A stretch of DNA of 64,000 nucleotides from Antitrichia curtipendula (GCA_951230915.1 OX579633.1:5270001-5334000); one strand, 5' to 3'. Shown: positions 11,301 to 22,420, counted from the stretch's first letter. Notes: a model not told the origin generated them from the sequence alone. Made by a program: numbers and translations.

Positions 11301-12702
11301 AAGTGATGCTGATTTCGTTTTGAGGCATTCAATGACACGAAAACCTGTACAGTCATCCTTAAAGAGGATGAAATATAAAGCCCCTCCAACTGTGGGAGTA
11401 CTCATCGGCCCACAGAGATCAGAATGAATCAGATCACCCGGGGTCTTAGATCGGGCTCTATTTTCATCGCTCGGAAAAGGAGCTTTGTGGTGTTTACCGT
11501 ATGCGCAACCAGAACAAAAAGATTTGTTCTTACTATTTAGTACTAAACCATTAACAACACCCTGTGATGCCATTTTCTGGATAGTGGCATGGTTTAGGTG
11601 AGCAAATCTCCAATGCCAGATGTCAAGAGTTTGCGTACTCTCAAGAACGGTAGGAATACCGAAAGAAGATGCAGAAGTAGCCGCCAATGCTATGGTGGCT
11701 ACTTCAGGCTGGACAACTTCTATATTAAGCCTATACATTCTGCTGTAAATGCTACCTGTCATAACTACTTTTCCGTTTTCAAGCATTTGGCAGCCAGTGT
11801 CTGTGTGAAGGGTATAGATCTTTTTCTGAGCAGCAACATACGAGGAGAATAAATTTCGACCTAAGGAAGGGACATGAATTACCCCTTTGAGCGTGCCGAA
11901 ACTGAATTCGTTATTGTGGTGGATTTTGATGATTATGTCACCTACGCCAGCTACAGTAAGCAGAGCGCCACCGATGCCTTGAACTGGTCGTCGCTCATGA
12001 GATATATCTCGATACGTAGAAAAATATGCCTTGTTATCGGTCATATGCTCTGTACACCCGCTGTCGACATACCATGCGTTGGAATCTGAAGGTGCTTCCT
12101 CAAGCGTTGCCATGAATGCTGTGTGACCAATACGCTTCTTGCTGCTTTGACCTTGAGTCTGGGATTCTTGATGCTTCCTCTGCTCTTCTTCTGAGGCTGT
12201 GCATTCACACCCCCAGTGCCCCATGATGCCACATTTCCAGCATTTAGTTTTGATCTTGCGGTCCGTGATTTCCTTTCGCCTGGCAGCTCTTTGCTCAGCC
12301 GTGTATTCGGAAGATTTGCTACTACCTGAAGCTACATAAGCGGCTGTTGCTATGACTTCATCTACTCTAGCCTTTAGCGTACTTTCGGTTTGAAGTAACT
12401 GAAGAGTGAGATTGTCTAGGGTTTTGGATGCACAAGGCTGCATGCGCCATGTAGGTATCAAACTGTCAAAACCTGCTGGTAAGTTGCACAGAATTTTGGA
12501 AATTACTGCTTGCTCATTGAATGTAGTGTCTCCTCTGGACGCTAGCTGCTGAACGATGACATCGAGCTTCCCTACGAAGTCTGCTACGCTATCTCCTTGA
12601 GTCATGGAGCATTTATAAAACTCTTGCTGCAGAGTGTGTATGTTTTCTGAAGCATTCTGTTCATGAAAGAGTTTTAGTTTGTCCCAAATCTGCTTCGATG
12701 TG

Positions 12703-12944
12703 AGACAACTGGTGACATGCTTGAGCATGCTCTCATCAATGGCCTGACAAAGCAGACTAACGGCCTGATTGTCTTTCTTACGCCAAGCGGCTCTAATATC
12801 AGCTTCTGCTGTAGCAGCTGGTATCTCTTCTGAACCATCTACAACGTCCATAAGTTCCCGACCAAGCAAGACTGCTCGCATTTGAAACTTCCAGATATGG
12901 AAATTGGCTCCCTTAAAGCGGGAGATGCCACCAAGGTCACGACT
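12703..12944. repeat. Left member of a 242-base direct duplication at the gap
   Basis: Identical in order and orientation to 13,145-13,386. Both begin AGACAACTGGTGACATGC and end ACCAAGGTCACGACT. It encodes the N-terminal part of copia A Gag. Two identical copies abutting a run of N are best explained as overlapping contig ends that were not merged. Confidence 0.85.
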
Positions 12945-13144
12945 NNNNNNNNNNNNNNNNNNNNNNNNNNNNNNNNNNNNNNNNNNNNNNNNNNNNNNNN
13001 NNNNNNNNNNNNNNNNNNNNNNNNNNNNNNNNNNNNNNNNNNNNNNNNNNNNNNNNNNNNNNNNNNNNNNNNNNNNNNNNNNNNNNNNNNNNNNNNNNNN
13101 NNNNNNNNNNNNNNNNNNNNNNNNNNNNNNNNNNNNNNNNNNNN
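12945..13144. other. Assembly gap of 200 N
   Basis: Exactly 200 undetermined bases. The flanking 242-base duplication implies that the real gap is zero or negative, so no sequence need be missing. Confidence 0.95.
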
Positions 13145-13386
13145 AGACAACTGGTGACATGCTTGAGCATGCTCTCATCAATGGCCTGACAAAGCAGACT
13201 AACGGCCTGATTGTCTTTCTTACGCCAAGCGGCTCTAATATCAGCTTCTGCTGTAGCAGCTGGTATCTCTTCTGAACCATCTACAACGTCCATAAGTTCC
13301 CGACCAAGCAAGACTGCTCGCATTTGAAACTTCCAGATATGGAAATTGGCTCCCTTAAAGCGGGAGATGCCACCAAGGTCACGACT
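13145..13386. repeat. Right member of the 242-base direct duplication at the gap
   Basis: Second copy of 12,703-12,944. Unlike the left member it continues into the true gag start (ATG at 13,398) and the leader, so this is the copy that belongs to the element's 5' end. Confidence 0.85.
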
Positions 13387-13468
13387 ACTGTCGGCCATGG
13401 TAACAAAACGTGGATACAATCAGTATTTTAAATTCTAAAAACGCAGTAAAAGAGAAGGGCCCATAACC

Positions 13469-13489
13469 TATTGTTATGGGATCATAACT
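13469..13489. repeat. Short palindrome at the centre of the copia inverted pair
   Basis: CCCATAAC and GTTATGGG, separated by a few bases, face each other in the leader of the left copia copy. They sit immediately before the chimeric junction. Such a hairpin could favour template switching; this is inference. Confidence 0.5.
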
Positions 13490-13490
13490 T

Positions 13491-13568
13491 ACATTCCCAA
13501 GGAGCTCCGAAGAAAACTTGCGCCCAAAAGCAGGAAAGGAATTTTCATGGGCTATTCAGCAACGAGCA
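13491..13568 (+). repeat. 78-base pol fragment captured at the palindrome centre
   Basis: Nearly identical to 14,843-14,920 of the right copia copy, encoding SKELRRKLAPKSRKGIFMGY and a few more residues. It joins gag sequence at GAGCA (13,564-13,568), a five-base microhomology present in both the pol fragment (ACGAGCAAAGC) and the gag region (GAGCAGAGGAAGC). This makes the right copy a chimera whose 5' part is lost. Confidence 0.85.
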
Positions 13569-16500
13569 GAGGAAGCATCAAGAATCCCAGACTCAAGGTC
13601 AAAGCAGCAAGAAGCGTATTGGTCACACAGCATTCATGGCAACGCTTGAGGAAGCACCTTCAGATTCCAACGCATGGTATGTCGACAGCGGGTGTACAGA
13701 GCATATGACCGATAACAAGGCATATTTTTCTACGTATCGAGATATATCTCATGAGCGACGACCAGTTCAAGGCATCGGTGGCGCTCTGCTTACTGTAGCT
13801 GGCGTAGGTGACATAATCATCAAAATCCACCACAATAACGAATTCAGTTTCGGCACGCTCAAAGGGGTAATTCATGTCCCTTCCTTAGGTCGAAATTTAT
13901 TCTCCTCGTATGTTGCTGCTCAGAAAAAGATCTATACCCTTCACACAGACACTGGCTGCCAAATGCTTGAAAACGGAAAAGTAGTTATGACAGGTAGCAT
14001 TTACAGCAGAATGTATAGGCTTAATATAGAAGTTGTCCAGCCTGAAGTAGCCACCATAGCATTGGCGGCTACTTCTGCATCTTCTTTCGGTATTCCTACC
14101 GTTCTTGAGAGTACGCAAACTCTTGACATCTGGCATTGGAGATTTGCTCACCTAAACCATGCCACTATCCAGAAAATGGCATCACAGGGTGTTGTTAATG
14201 GTTTAGTACTAAATAGTAAGAACAAATCTTTTTGTTCTGGTTGCGCATACGGTAAACACCACAAAGCTCCTTTTCCGAGCGATGAAAATAGAGCCCGATC
14301 TAAGACCCCGGGTGATCTGATTCATTCTGATCTCTGTGGGCCGATGAGTACTCCCACAGTTGGAGGGGCTTTATATTTCATCCTCTTTAAGGATGACTGT
14401 ACAGGTTTTCGTGTCATTGAATGCCTCAAAACGAAATCAGCATCACTTGCAGCTTTTCAAAGGTTTGTTGCACAGCTCAAACGCGACACAGGCAACTCCG
14501 TCAAGATTGTCCGCAGTGATCGAGGAACTGAGTATACGAGCGGAGCTTTTGTCAAGTACTTGCAGGAACAAGACATCAAGCAAGAACTCACTACACCGTA
14601 TACACCTGAACAAAACGGAGCCTCATAACGTGACAATCGTACAATCATGGAAGCGGTACGTAGCATGCTGCATTCATCGAACGTCCATGGTTGTTTTGGG
14701 GGAGAAGCAACACATACTGCAGTATACTCTCTAAATCGCACATCCACGAGGACCATCGAAGGACAAACTCCTTTTGAACTATGGTATAAGGAGAAGCCTT
14801 CAGTATCCCATATGCGGATTTTTGGCACCACAGCGTATGTGTACATTTCCAAGGAGCTCCGAAGAAAACTTGCGCCCAAAAGCAGGAAAGGAATTTTCAT
14901 GGGCTATTCAGCAACGAGCAAAGCATATAGGATCTGGGACACCGAGCTCAAGCGAATGAACGAAAGCCGTGATGTCCTCTTCAATGAAGATCTCACGGAA
15001 GGTGATCTCAAGAATGATCAATCTTGCCAGTGGTTCGGTATCGATGGAGAAACCACACCGAACTTTGTCCCCATACTCAGGCCTGCCACCATCCAGCAAC
15101 CACCACCCTTAGCGCAACCAGACCCTACAATCCTTGACATCAACTCCAGCCAACTTGACGCACAGTCCGATGACCCGCACGACCTCGTCAATCCAGACCT
15201 TGGGACCCACACGACCTCGTCGATCCAGTGTCTCGACCCCAGTTCTGATAGCCTCGGTGATGCCTCCATAGTTGGTGATCCCCATGCAGCCATCAGTGAT
15301 GATCCGTATGATTTCAACGTCGCTCCATCAACTCTACCGGCCAGCCAATCATCACCAAGTCTCGAAGCAGTGGGAGATCAAGCCCCAACTGCAGATGATA
15401 ACGTCCCCGTTCCACGTACCACACGATCACGAAACCCGCCAGTCAGACTAGGCGAGTGGATTTATCCAGGTGATCGAAATTCATATGCCTGTTTGGCACG
15501 TATAGAAGTCCCTGAGGAGCCAGACACTTATGAGGAAGCCATAGCATCTCCAGAAAGAGAACATTGGCTTGCAGCGATGTGGGAAGAATATGAATCACTT
15601 ATGAAAAATGATACATGGACACTTGAGGAGATTCCTCAGGAAAGCAATTTAGTTAAATGCAGGTGGGTATTCAAATTGAAGCTTGCAGCCGATGGCTCAG
15701 TCTCTCGTTACAAAGCCAGGCTTGTAGCAAAAGGTTTTACGCAAAGGAAGGGCGTCGATTACGAAGAAACCTTCAGTCCCGTTGTCAAATTTGATGCTAT
15801 CCGAACTATTCTCTCTGTTGCAGCAGCAGAGGACTTAAACGTCACCCAGTTCGATGTGTGTACAGCCTATCTTAACGGGCTCCTACGTGAGCTTATATAC
15901 ATGCAACAACCCATTGGGTTTGAGGTTACACATCCAGCAAGCAGGCGACTTGTTTGCCGACTCAACAAGGCGTTGTACGGCCTCAAGCAAAGCGCACGCG
16001 TTTGGAATCGCAAGTTCGATCAATTTTTACAAGCATATGATCTTATTGTTTCTGACGCTGACAGCTGCGTCTACGTTAACAAGACCGACCCAAAGTTGAT
16101 ACTATGCATTTGGGTGGACGATGGTATGATATGCAGCACGTTCAAGGACAGCATCAAGGACGTTCTTCAGTATATGGGAGGCGCCTTCCAGATCACGAAC
16201 GGTTTAGCAGAGGTATACGTAGGTCTCCATATCACCAGAGATCGAGATCAAGGTCTCATCCACGTCAACTAGCGCCGATACCTTGAACGAGTTCTTCGCC
16301 GATTTGGTCACGAGGAATGTCATCCTGTTGCGGTACCATCTGATCCAGCTAGCGCTGCACAGATGCGATTAGCTAAACCTAATGAACCCTCCATCATTTT
16401 TCCTTACAGAGAATGTATCGGCTGCCTCCAATTTGCACACATTGGGACACGTTTTGATATTAGCTACGCAGTGAGTAATATGTCCAGGTTTAGCAATCGC

Positions 16501-17070
16501 CCAACTGCCGCACATGTTTCAGGAGTCAAGCGGATTCTCAAGTATCTCAAAGGGACAATTGGACAGACGATCACTTATAGACGTGGACCTAGCCCAAACC
16601 ATTTGACAGCTTATTGTGATGCCGATTATGCGGCTGATTGCGATGACCGAAAATCTCGCTCAGGTTTTATGCTTATGCTCAACGGTGGTCCGGTTGCTTG
16701 GGGGAGCCGAAAGCAGACTTGTACATCTCTCAGCACCACTGAGTCTGAATATATTGCTGCCGGTCTCGCCACACAGGAAATACTTTGGATGCGCAGGTTA
16801 CTCCACAGTATACGATCACCTCAACCGGATGCCACACCGTTGTTTTGCGACAATCAATCTGCTATCCGACTCGTCCGCAATCCTGTCTTTCACCAGCGCA
16901 CTAAGCACATCGACATCAAGTATCACAAGATCCGAGATGCAGAGGCGGATGGCAACATTACTATCGTCTACATGAATACAGAGGATCAAATTGCAGATAT
17001 CATGACCAAACCACTTCCTCGTGATCGATTTGAGCGCCTTCGTATCCTAGCAGGGTCTTTTGCAAGTTAA
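13564..17070 (+). pseudogene. Copia A pol polyprotein, right copy (truncated, two stops)
   Basis: Runs from the end of Gag (RKHQESQTQGQSSKK) through protease (DSGCTEH), GAG-pre-integrase, integrase, reverse transcriptase (WVDD box near 16,115) and RNase H to SFAS at 17,070. There are two stops. TAA at 14,626-14,628 matches the one in the left copy. TAG at 16,270-16,272 (HVN-stop-RRYLERV) is private, because the left copy has CAG there, so a C-to-T change is seen directly. The loss of the gag N-terminus, the start and the zinc knuckle means no complete polyprotein is possible. Confidence 0.88.
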
Positions 17071-17446
17071 ACAGTCACCACTGTGTTGAGTGGGAGGTAT
17101 TGGTAGGTCATCACAGTGCTGAGTGGGAGTATTGTACCCAAATCGATGAATGAGTCAGCACTGGATGACCAACCCCAGTACATGCTGAGTCATTAAGAAG
17201 CTGTGCTTTCAGGAAGCTGAACCAGCGGAGTCAGCGGAGTTTCTTGAATCTTGATGTACACAGTAATGATGTATCTCCAGCTCACGACAGAGGATAAGCC
17301 TATGTACAGTTGCTGTAGAATCTCTCTTTTGTATGGTCGTTGTTACATAGAGATAGAGCTAGCAAAGCTTGTTTAGTCATAGTATACCCTGCAGCCAAGC
17401 ATGGTGCAGAGGTGAGTGTACTAGTTATATTACGCATTAATATAAG
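17071..17446 (+). repeat. Candidate 3' LTR region of copia A (right copy)
   Basis: Follows the RNase H stop, with two purine-rich tracts (GAGTGGGAG at about 17,089 and 17,121) suitable as polypurine tract, then about 320 bases ending ATTAATATAAG. The mirrored region is 8,301-8,678. Because both 5' ends are lost there is no partner LTR in this window to prove the boundaries. Confidence 0.5.
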
Positions 17447-17535
17447 CTAGCTTTTGACTGTCTGAGAGAGTACTTGCCGTTTCTTTGTGTGAGTCCGGTG
17501 TCAGTATACTTGGCGTGACATTGCAGTAGATCCAA
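17447..17535. other. 89-base segment outside the right copia arm with no left counterpart
   Basis: CTAGCTTTTGACTG ... TAGATCCAAT sits between the end of the right arm and the point where the R segment resumes (ACTACGCATGTCAACACGG, about 17,536). It has no match at the left junction. It may be extra element sequence or filler DNA from the rearrangement. I see no target-site duplication. Confidence 0.4.
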
Positions 17536-18130
17536 TACTACGCATGTCAACACGGACTGCTGTCTGCCGAGCATCTGAGCAAATCCATCCCGGGTGTTGT
17601 CGTACATATCTGCAATTTGCAAAAGCTCTCAAATTCTTATCTGCACGGGATTTGTGTGTCAAGTTTTCAACCATAGTAATCGCTTCAAAAGAGATAAGTG
17701 AGTACAAATGAGAATGGTTCTTTGACGATAACTTCAAGTGCATTTTTATATCCATTGGTTTTCAAAATAGAAACTTGCACCTTTTTATGATGATTACCAT
17801 GGACCTACACACCCTCCTCCGGATGAGGGGGACAGCAACCCCCCTTCAGTCGAATTATTTGAGGGCAAACAAAGTAGAATAAGTGTGCGAGATGAAGCTC
17901 GACTGCAAATTCCATGTGAGAACATGTTGCACCACCAAAGCCTTCCTCCCAGACGGTGTTACAATCAACTATTGATTTGTATTTGTTGTCACGTTGTCCT
18001 GCATTGAACACCTCAGGTATTGAACGGCATGGTACAAAGAACGGATAGTTTGATGGGTCAGGTTTAACATGACACCAGGGGCCACCCTAGACCTCACCAG
18101 AGATCAATTAGTCGGCAACAGTAGTATACT
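17536..18130. repeat. Conserved R segment, unit 2 (right part)
   Basis: Matches 2,660-3,200 and 31,866-32,460. It includes a short minus-strand frame at 17,805-18,011 (VWEEGFGGAT) also seen at 32,131-32,337. The frame is not clearly kept in unit 1, so I treat it as conserved non-coding or fossil sequence. Confidence 0.6.
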
Positions 18131-18930
18131 CAAAATATGGATCGGAGGATATACGTGAAGAAAATGAATCCAGATTGAAGATACAGTTGAGATAGGAACC
18201 CGGCTACCTGATTCTCGGCTGAAATCCCGATAACTGTCTGAGAAAGCCAAATGATCCTGGAGATTCTTGCAATTCCGTTGCTCACGCAACGCAGGTCAGG
18301 AGGGACTTTCATTTGTCTGTGTCGAGGATCACACCGAACATTCTTTTGCCTTAAAACAATTCGGACACACGCATGATGTTTCGTGGCAAACTTCATAGGT
18401 TGGCCTAGAATGTTCCACAATGTCCGCCATCTTCCCTCTTTCGTCACCTGCAGACGAATTTGCTCCTCCGGACTGTTACGTCAGCTGTCTTAACGCCTAG
18501 TGAAAAGGATTGGGACCCTTTTTTAATTTTGTCAAAAAAACACTCAAAGCTGCGATTTCTATTGCAATGTGCAGAACTTTTAAAATCATTTTCTTTTTTT
18601 TCATCTAACCATAGGATCTTGCATTTAACTAGTATGAAATTGTGTGGAAAAAATTTCAGAAACTTTTATCATGTAAGATATGTACAATCAAAGTGAAGAA
18701 TTTTTTTATTTTTATTTTTTCCTTGAACTTTGTTTAGTTAGAATTTAAGACTTTGGATACTTTTTATTTAAAAATATTGCAAAATTGATTTTGAATTTTG
18801 AATTTTGAATGTTGAAGAATTAAGTTGAGAGACTTGTGAAAAAATTCCACAAGAAAAAATTTGATTTTTATTCTTAAAGAAATTATTAAGCAAAAACAAG
18901 TATGACATAGAAGGAACTTCTCTTTTGAAA
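18130..18930. repeat. Conserved S segment, unit 2
   Basis: Counterpart of 5,090-5,870 and 32,456-32,900. From about 18,480 it shows the landmark order of the 940-base inverted-repeat family in diverged form (loss of TTAACCCC ends), which suggests an old insertion predating the triplication. Confidence 0.55.
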
Positions 18931-19552
18931 ACTATAAAAAATGAATTTAAAAATGAATCCTATGAGTTATTTTTGAAGAAGATGTTTAGATTGCCCCTTA
19001 AACGAGATTCTCCATAACTTTCTCATCATTAGTCCAAATAAAATGAATCAAAGATTTCAATGTAGACTATAGTATTCTCTATAACAAATAGAATTAACAA
19101 ATCTTATTTAGAATTTTTGCAATTTTTTAGTACTGCCCAATAACCTCCATTTTGAGCTTCAAGTAGCATAATTTTTGCTCCCAAGCACCACTTGAAAAAT
19201 ATTATATTCCTCAAAAGCTAATGGATTTTCTTAATTTTCAAAAGAAGTTTAAAGAATTCATGCCAAAAATTGAGATCATAGAAACCTATCCAAACCTTCA
19301 AGAGTCCCTAGAGGAGACTCTTGATCCTTTACAAGTTAAGTAGTTCCTATATCTATACATTGAAATAGAACATGCAAGTCCTTTTCTACTAAGGAAAAAT
19401 TTCAACAAACTATAAGCCAAAGTCCAAGATAGTCGGGTGAAAGATTTGACAAAGGGGGCACATGTTGCCTATTTTAAAAATGTGTGCCTTTTTAGAAAAT
19501 ATGACCTACTACAAATCCAACAATGTGATTCACATGAAGGTATTAAGTACAA
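18931..19552. other. AT-rich intergenic stretch
   Basis: No frame longer than about 60 codons and no recognisable product. It includes a phrase found again near 32,900-33,050 (CTACTAAGGAAAAATTTCAA region and CACATGAAGGTA), so it belongs to the duplicated unit. Confidence 0.5.
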
Positions 19553-20490
19553 TTAACCCCTAAACGTCGGAGACTATGTTTTCACCCAAAACAGTCCAAA
19601 ACTGCCATTTCTGATACAAGCACCAAATTTTAGAAAAAAAAACATTTTTGGACCAAGTAACCGTAGGACTTGTAGTAAACTAGTTTGGAAATATGTGGAA
19701 AAAATTTCAGAATTTTTCACTGTGTAGATTGCAAGATTTTAACGTTTGAAGTGACAAAACTCATTTTTTTAGCCCTGTAAAAATACGGGCAGCTGCACTT
19801 CACAAGGTCACATTTGTATGAAAAAATCTCCAAAATGATTGTGCTTCTTTGGATTCATTCTTCAAGGCAAGTTGGCTACATGCTTAAAAAATTTTAGATC
19901 ATTTGGAATTGTACAACATATAGAAAAAGTATAGCAAGTAGAAAGAAGTAGAGAATGATTCAAAACACTAAATTGTTAAGAATTTAATTATAAAATTGAA
20001 AAATTCTAATCCCAATGATGGTAATATAGTAATAAACAATTTACATTACATGCTTTTTTTTTTTTTCAAAAAATATTAAAAGTTGAGTTAAATTAAGGAC
20101 TCCAAAGTTTATTTTTGAGTAGGGAATTCATAACTACCTGCAAACTAGAGCACCTCATAACTTTCAACTCATAAATCAAAATGGAATGATTCAAAACTTT
20201 CCAAGTATATATAAATCTAAAGAGCCAATTTCAAATTTTTATTTTAGAATTTTTTTTTTTTTAGAATTTTTAGATTTTTTGGGGGGCTGCCCATTGAGCA
20301 TTGAAAATTATAGATCATGCAATAACTTTTGAAGAATGAAGTAAAAAATTATGAAAATTGTTGGGCCTTAAAGATAAACCTCGTCCCCATATTGTGTGAA
20401 AATTTCAGCAAAAAACAATAAAAACTCCATACGCAATGAGCTGCCCCAAATTGCTATGTTGCCAAAAAAAGGCAGTTGTTTAGGGGTTAA
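19553..20490 (+). repeat. Family P inverted-repeat element (about 940 bases), copy 1
   Basis: Begins TTAACCCCTAAA and ends TTTAGGGGTTAA. Internal landmarks in order: a phrase near AAAACTGCCATTTCTGATAC, a phrase near GATTGCAAGAT, CGGGCAGCTGCACTTCACAA, GGCAAGTTGGCTACATGCTT, TAATAAACAATTTACATTAC, and a terminal CAAAAAACAATAAAAACTCC region. There is no coding frame. It is a non-autonomous DNA-transposon-like element. The flanks TACAATT and TGCAATT suggest a target duplication of 7-8 bases with one mismatch. Unit 3 has the same surroundings without this element (about 33,050-33,070). Confidence 0.75.
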
Positions 20491-21510
20491 ATGCAATTCC
20501 TGCCTAATTCCATCACTATTTACTTCCCTTCTTTATTTAGAACTTGAACCTAAGATAGTCATTCTTATATTATTATATTTGTGCCACATGAATAAGAGAT
20601 TAATGACAACTCTAGATGTCAATTGTGAAATGAAGATGGGATATCAAGATGTATTTGTGAAGCAATAAGATAGGAGTCATAATGAAGTATACTTATGATA
20701 GATATTTGAATACAATGAGTCCTTGAATGAGTCTCTCCTCATGAGGTGATTCATTCACACAAGCCCATCATTTATACAAATGAGAAATTACCAAAGACTT
20801 TTGAAGAAAAGTAGAATGCAATACTTGTTGAAGAAAAATAGAACGCTTTAAAGTCTTCTATAATTGAAAGTTGGATGCGTTTATTGAGCCAATTTTGCAA
20901 AATGAAGGAGCAATACACCAACATGTTCCTAATATGGTAAGCCTAAACCAAAATTGTATGGGTATACAAAAATTCAATAGCATCAATATACTTGTATCAA
21001 AAAATATAAATATTGGAAATATTTTCAGTACAAATTATGTTAGAATTTTTTTGTTGTCAAAGGTCTTGAGGTCATGGTACATCTTTGACATACATTATAG
21101 TTATGTAGGGAGCCAAGCCTCTTATACTCATGATGACAACAATGTCATTTGAGTTGATTAGGCACTAGATACTTGATACAAAATATTGAAGTTTGGATTG
21201 GAGACTAATACAAAGATTTAGCATCCAAAATTTATTGAAGGCGATTAAAGATGGGGTTTGCCATTGCATCAAGTTTATAGCCTCTTGTCACGCTATTTTT
21301 GACTCATTTTTATACACTTAGGTCAACCCACAACCTCAACTTAGATGAAAAGAGTTATTATAGAAATATTTCATCATAACATTTGAAACTTTCTAGATCT
21401 TGTGTAGTCTGAGCTACTTGTCAAGGTGACATTGTTAGCTAGGAAGGCATTTAAGAGTGTTTTATTCATGTATTCTTGTTTGGATTTTGTTTTCATATTT
21501 GATATAGGTT
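20491..21510. repeat. Intergenic block duplicated in unit 3 and beyond
   Basis: 20,500-20,760 matches 33,066-33,108 plus 33,726-33,905, the latter split by an insertion. 20,860-21,060 matches 35,330-35,520 (TATACTTGTATCAAAAAATA). A 93-codon frame at 20,871-21,152 is not preserved in the duplicate and is not called a gene. Confidence 0.55.
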
Positions 21511-22420
21511 TATGTCACTCAATCTGTTGTATATTACAATCTTCATTCACACGATAATTGTCTTGTGACATGCGAATTGGTGTAACACCACATCAAATGG
21601 ATGTAGTTTGCTAAACTACATTAGGTTATATAGTTTAGTCTTGTTTGGGAACCTTAAGCTACTAGAGACTTCAACTTGGGTGGCACTTTATGTAGAAGTT
21701 AACTCTTTTTATTCATATAGAAGTTAATTATTTATTTTTGTCAACTAGAATTAGGGGTATTTAAGCTTTGGGCCTCCCTTCACTTTGCATTCTTTGCTAA
21801 GTCAAGCTTTTGTATGTATTTTAAAGAGAGAAAGAAAGAGAGAAAGAACTCTTTTGCTATAGATTTGTGCCTATAATCATTTAGGTCATTTATAATGCTT
21901 TGAGCTTTTTCTTTGATGCATGTGCACTCTTGGATTCTCCCTTACTGGAGTGAGAGCCGCTTGACTACTTGTAAATTTTGAGATAAGTTCTTAAATCCTT
22001 GAGAGTATTGTTTTATGTATTCTTGTTTGAATTTTACATTCATATTTGATGTACTTTAAGTATGTCACTAGATCTATTATATATTACGATCTTTATTCAT
22101 ACAACATCTTTGAGAAATGTCCATACGCTTTTAAAGCAATCTAGAAATTTGTGTATTTAGGACAATCTTTTTTGAAAAACTTTATAGGTTCTGGAAAAAC
22201 ATCGTTGGATGCTTACTAAAGGAACTCAAGTGTTGAAATAAAAAATAGCAACAAAATTATGTTGAAAATTACATAAATGTTCCATCTAACCACGCAAACA
22301 CCATACATAGGATATAAGACACACACAAGTTCACAATTTGATAAACAACTATACCACCAATGTCAAACAATGTTTGAGATGGAGCACTGTCTATTATTTA
22401 TCAATTGCTTGTAAATAATG
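21511..22420. repeat. AT-rich flank 3' of F-box copy 3
   Basis: Duplicate of 5,871-6,681 with small length differences. It includes a GAAAGA purine run near 21,828-21,850. It marks the start of unit 3. No gene is seen. Confidence 0.65.

Larger units (their letters stand above)
8679..13398 (-). pseudogene. Copia A gag-pol polyprotein, left copy (one nonsense stop)
   Basis: The start is MADSSRDLGG at 13,398. In order come Gag (GANFHIWKFQMRAVLLGREL), a zinc knuckle CWKCGIMGHWGCEC near 12,200-12,245, protease (WYVDSGCTEH near 12,060), the GAG-pre-integrase block (HWRFAHLNHAT ... CSGCAYGKHH), integrase (KDDCTGF, RSDRGTEY), reverse transcriptase (QFDVCTAYLNG; active-site box WVDD rather than the usual YVDD), and RNase H (YCDADYA ... 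FCDNQSA) ending at 8,679. These domains copy the element RNA and insert the DNA. The frame is broken by TAA at 11,121-11,123, just after PEQNGAS in integrase, and the same stop is present in the right copy. The sequence is also interrupted by a 200-N gap with a duplicated flank; if the duplication is collapsed the gag frame is continuous. Apart from that stop, the frame is preserved. Confidence 0.88.
8301..13489 (-). mobile_element. Ty1/copia retrotransposon A, left copy of an inverted pair
   Basis: A minus-strand copia element running from a leader near 13,489 to its 3' end at 8,301. Bases 8,301-8,678, after the coding frame, hold two purine-rich GAGTGGGAG blocks (about 8,625-8,670 on the plus strand as CTCCCACTC) followed by about 300 bases that would be the 3' LTR. 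No 5' LTR is present: only about 90 bases separate the gag start from the central junction. The outer boundary with the right copy is the shared phrase ending ATTAATATAAG. The element lacks an LTR pair, so it cannot be dated or move by itself. Confidence 0.85.
13564..17446 (+). mobile_element. Ty1/copia retrotransposon A, right copy (5'-truncated, inverted)
   Basis: An inverted, almost identical copy of 8,301-12,185, starting within gag just after the zinc knuckle and ending with the same 3' phrase ATTAATATAAG at 17,446. The arms are about 3.88 kb each. The few differences I see are mostly C/T or G/A (for example CAACCAG versus CAACTAG). Post-coding bases 17,071-17,446 mirror the left copy's 3' end and would be the 3' LTR. 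No 5' LTR, primer-binding site or complete gag is present, so the copy is defective. Confidence 0.88.

Noticed and set aside
12839..13280. Frames running through the N gap
   Set aside because: The X residues are undetermined bases, and the flanks are duplicated by assembly.
13660..14900. Mirror-image frames on the opposite strand of the copia copies
   Set aside because: They are antisense shadows of integrase and protease, and occur in both arms only because the arms are inverted copies.
17805..18011. Possible small gene in the R segment (also 32,131-32,337)
   Set aside because: Two copies are similar because the DNA was duplicated. The unit 1 counterpart does not keep the frame, and no start context or domain supports it.
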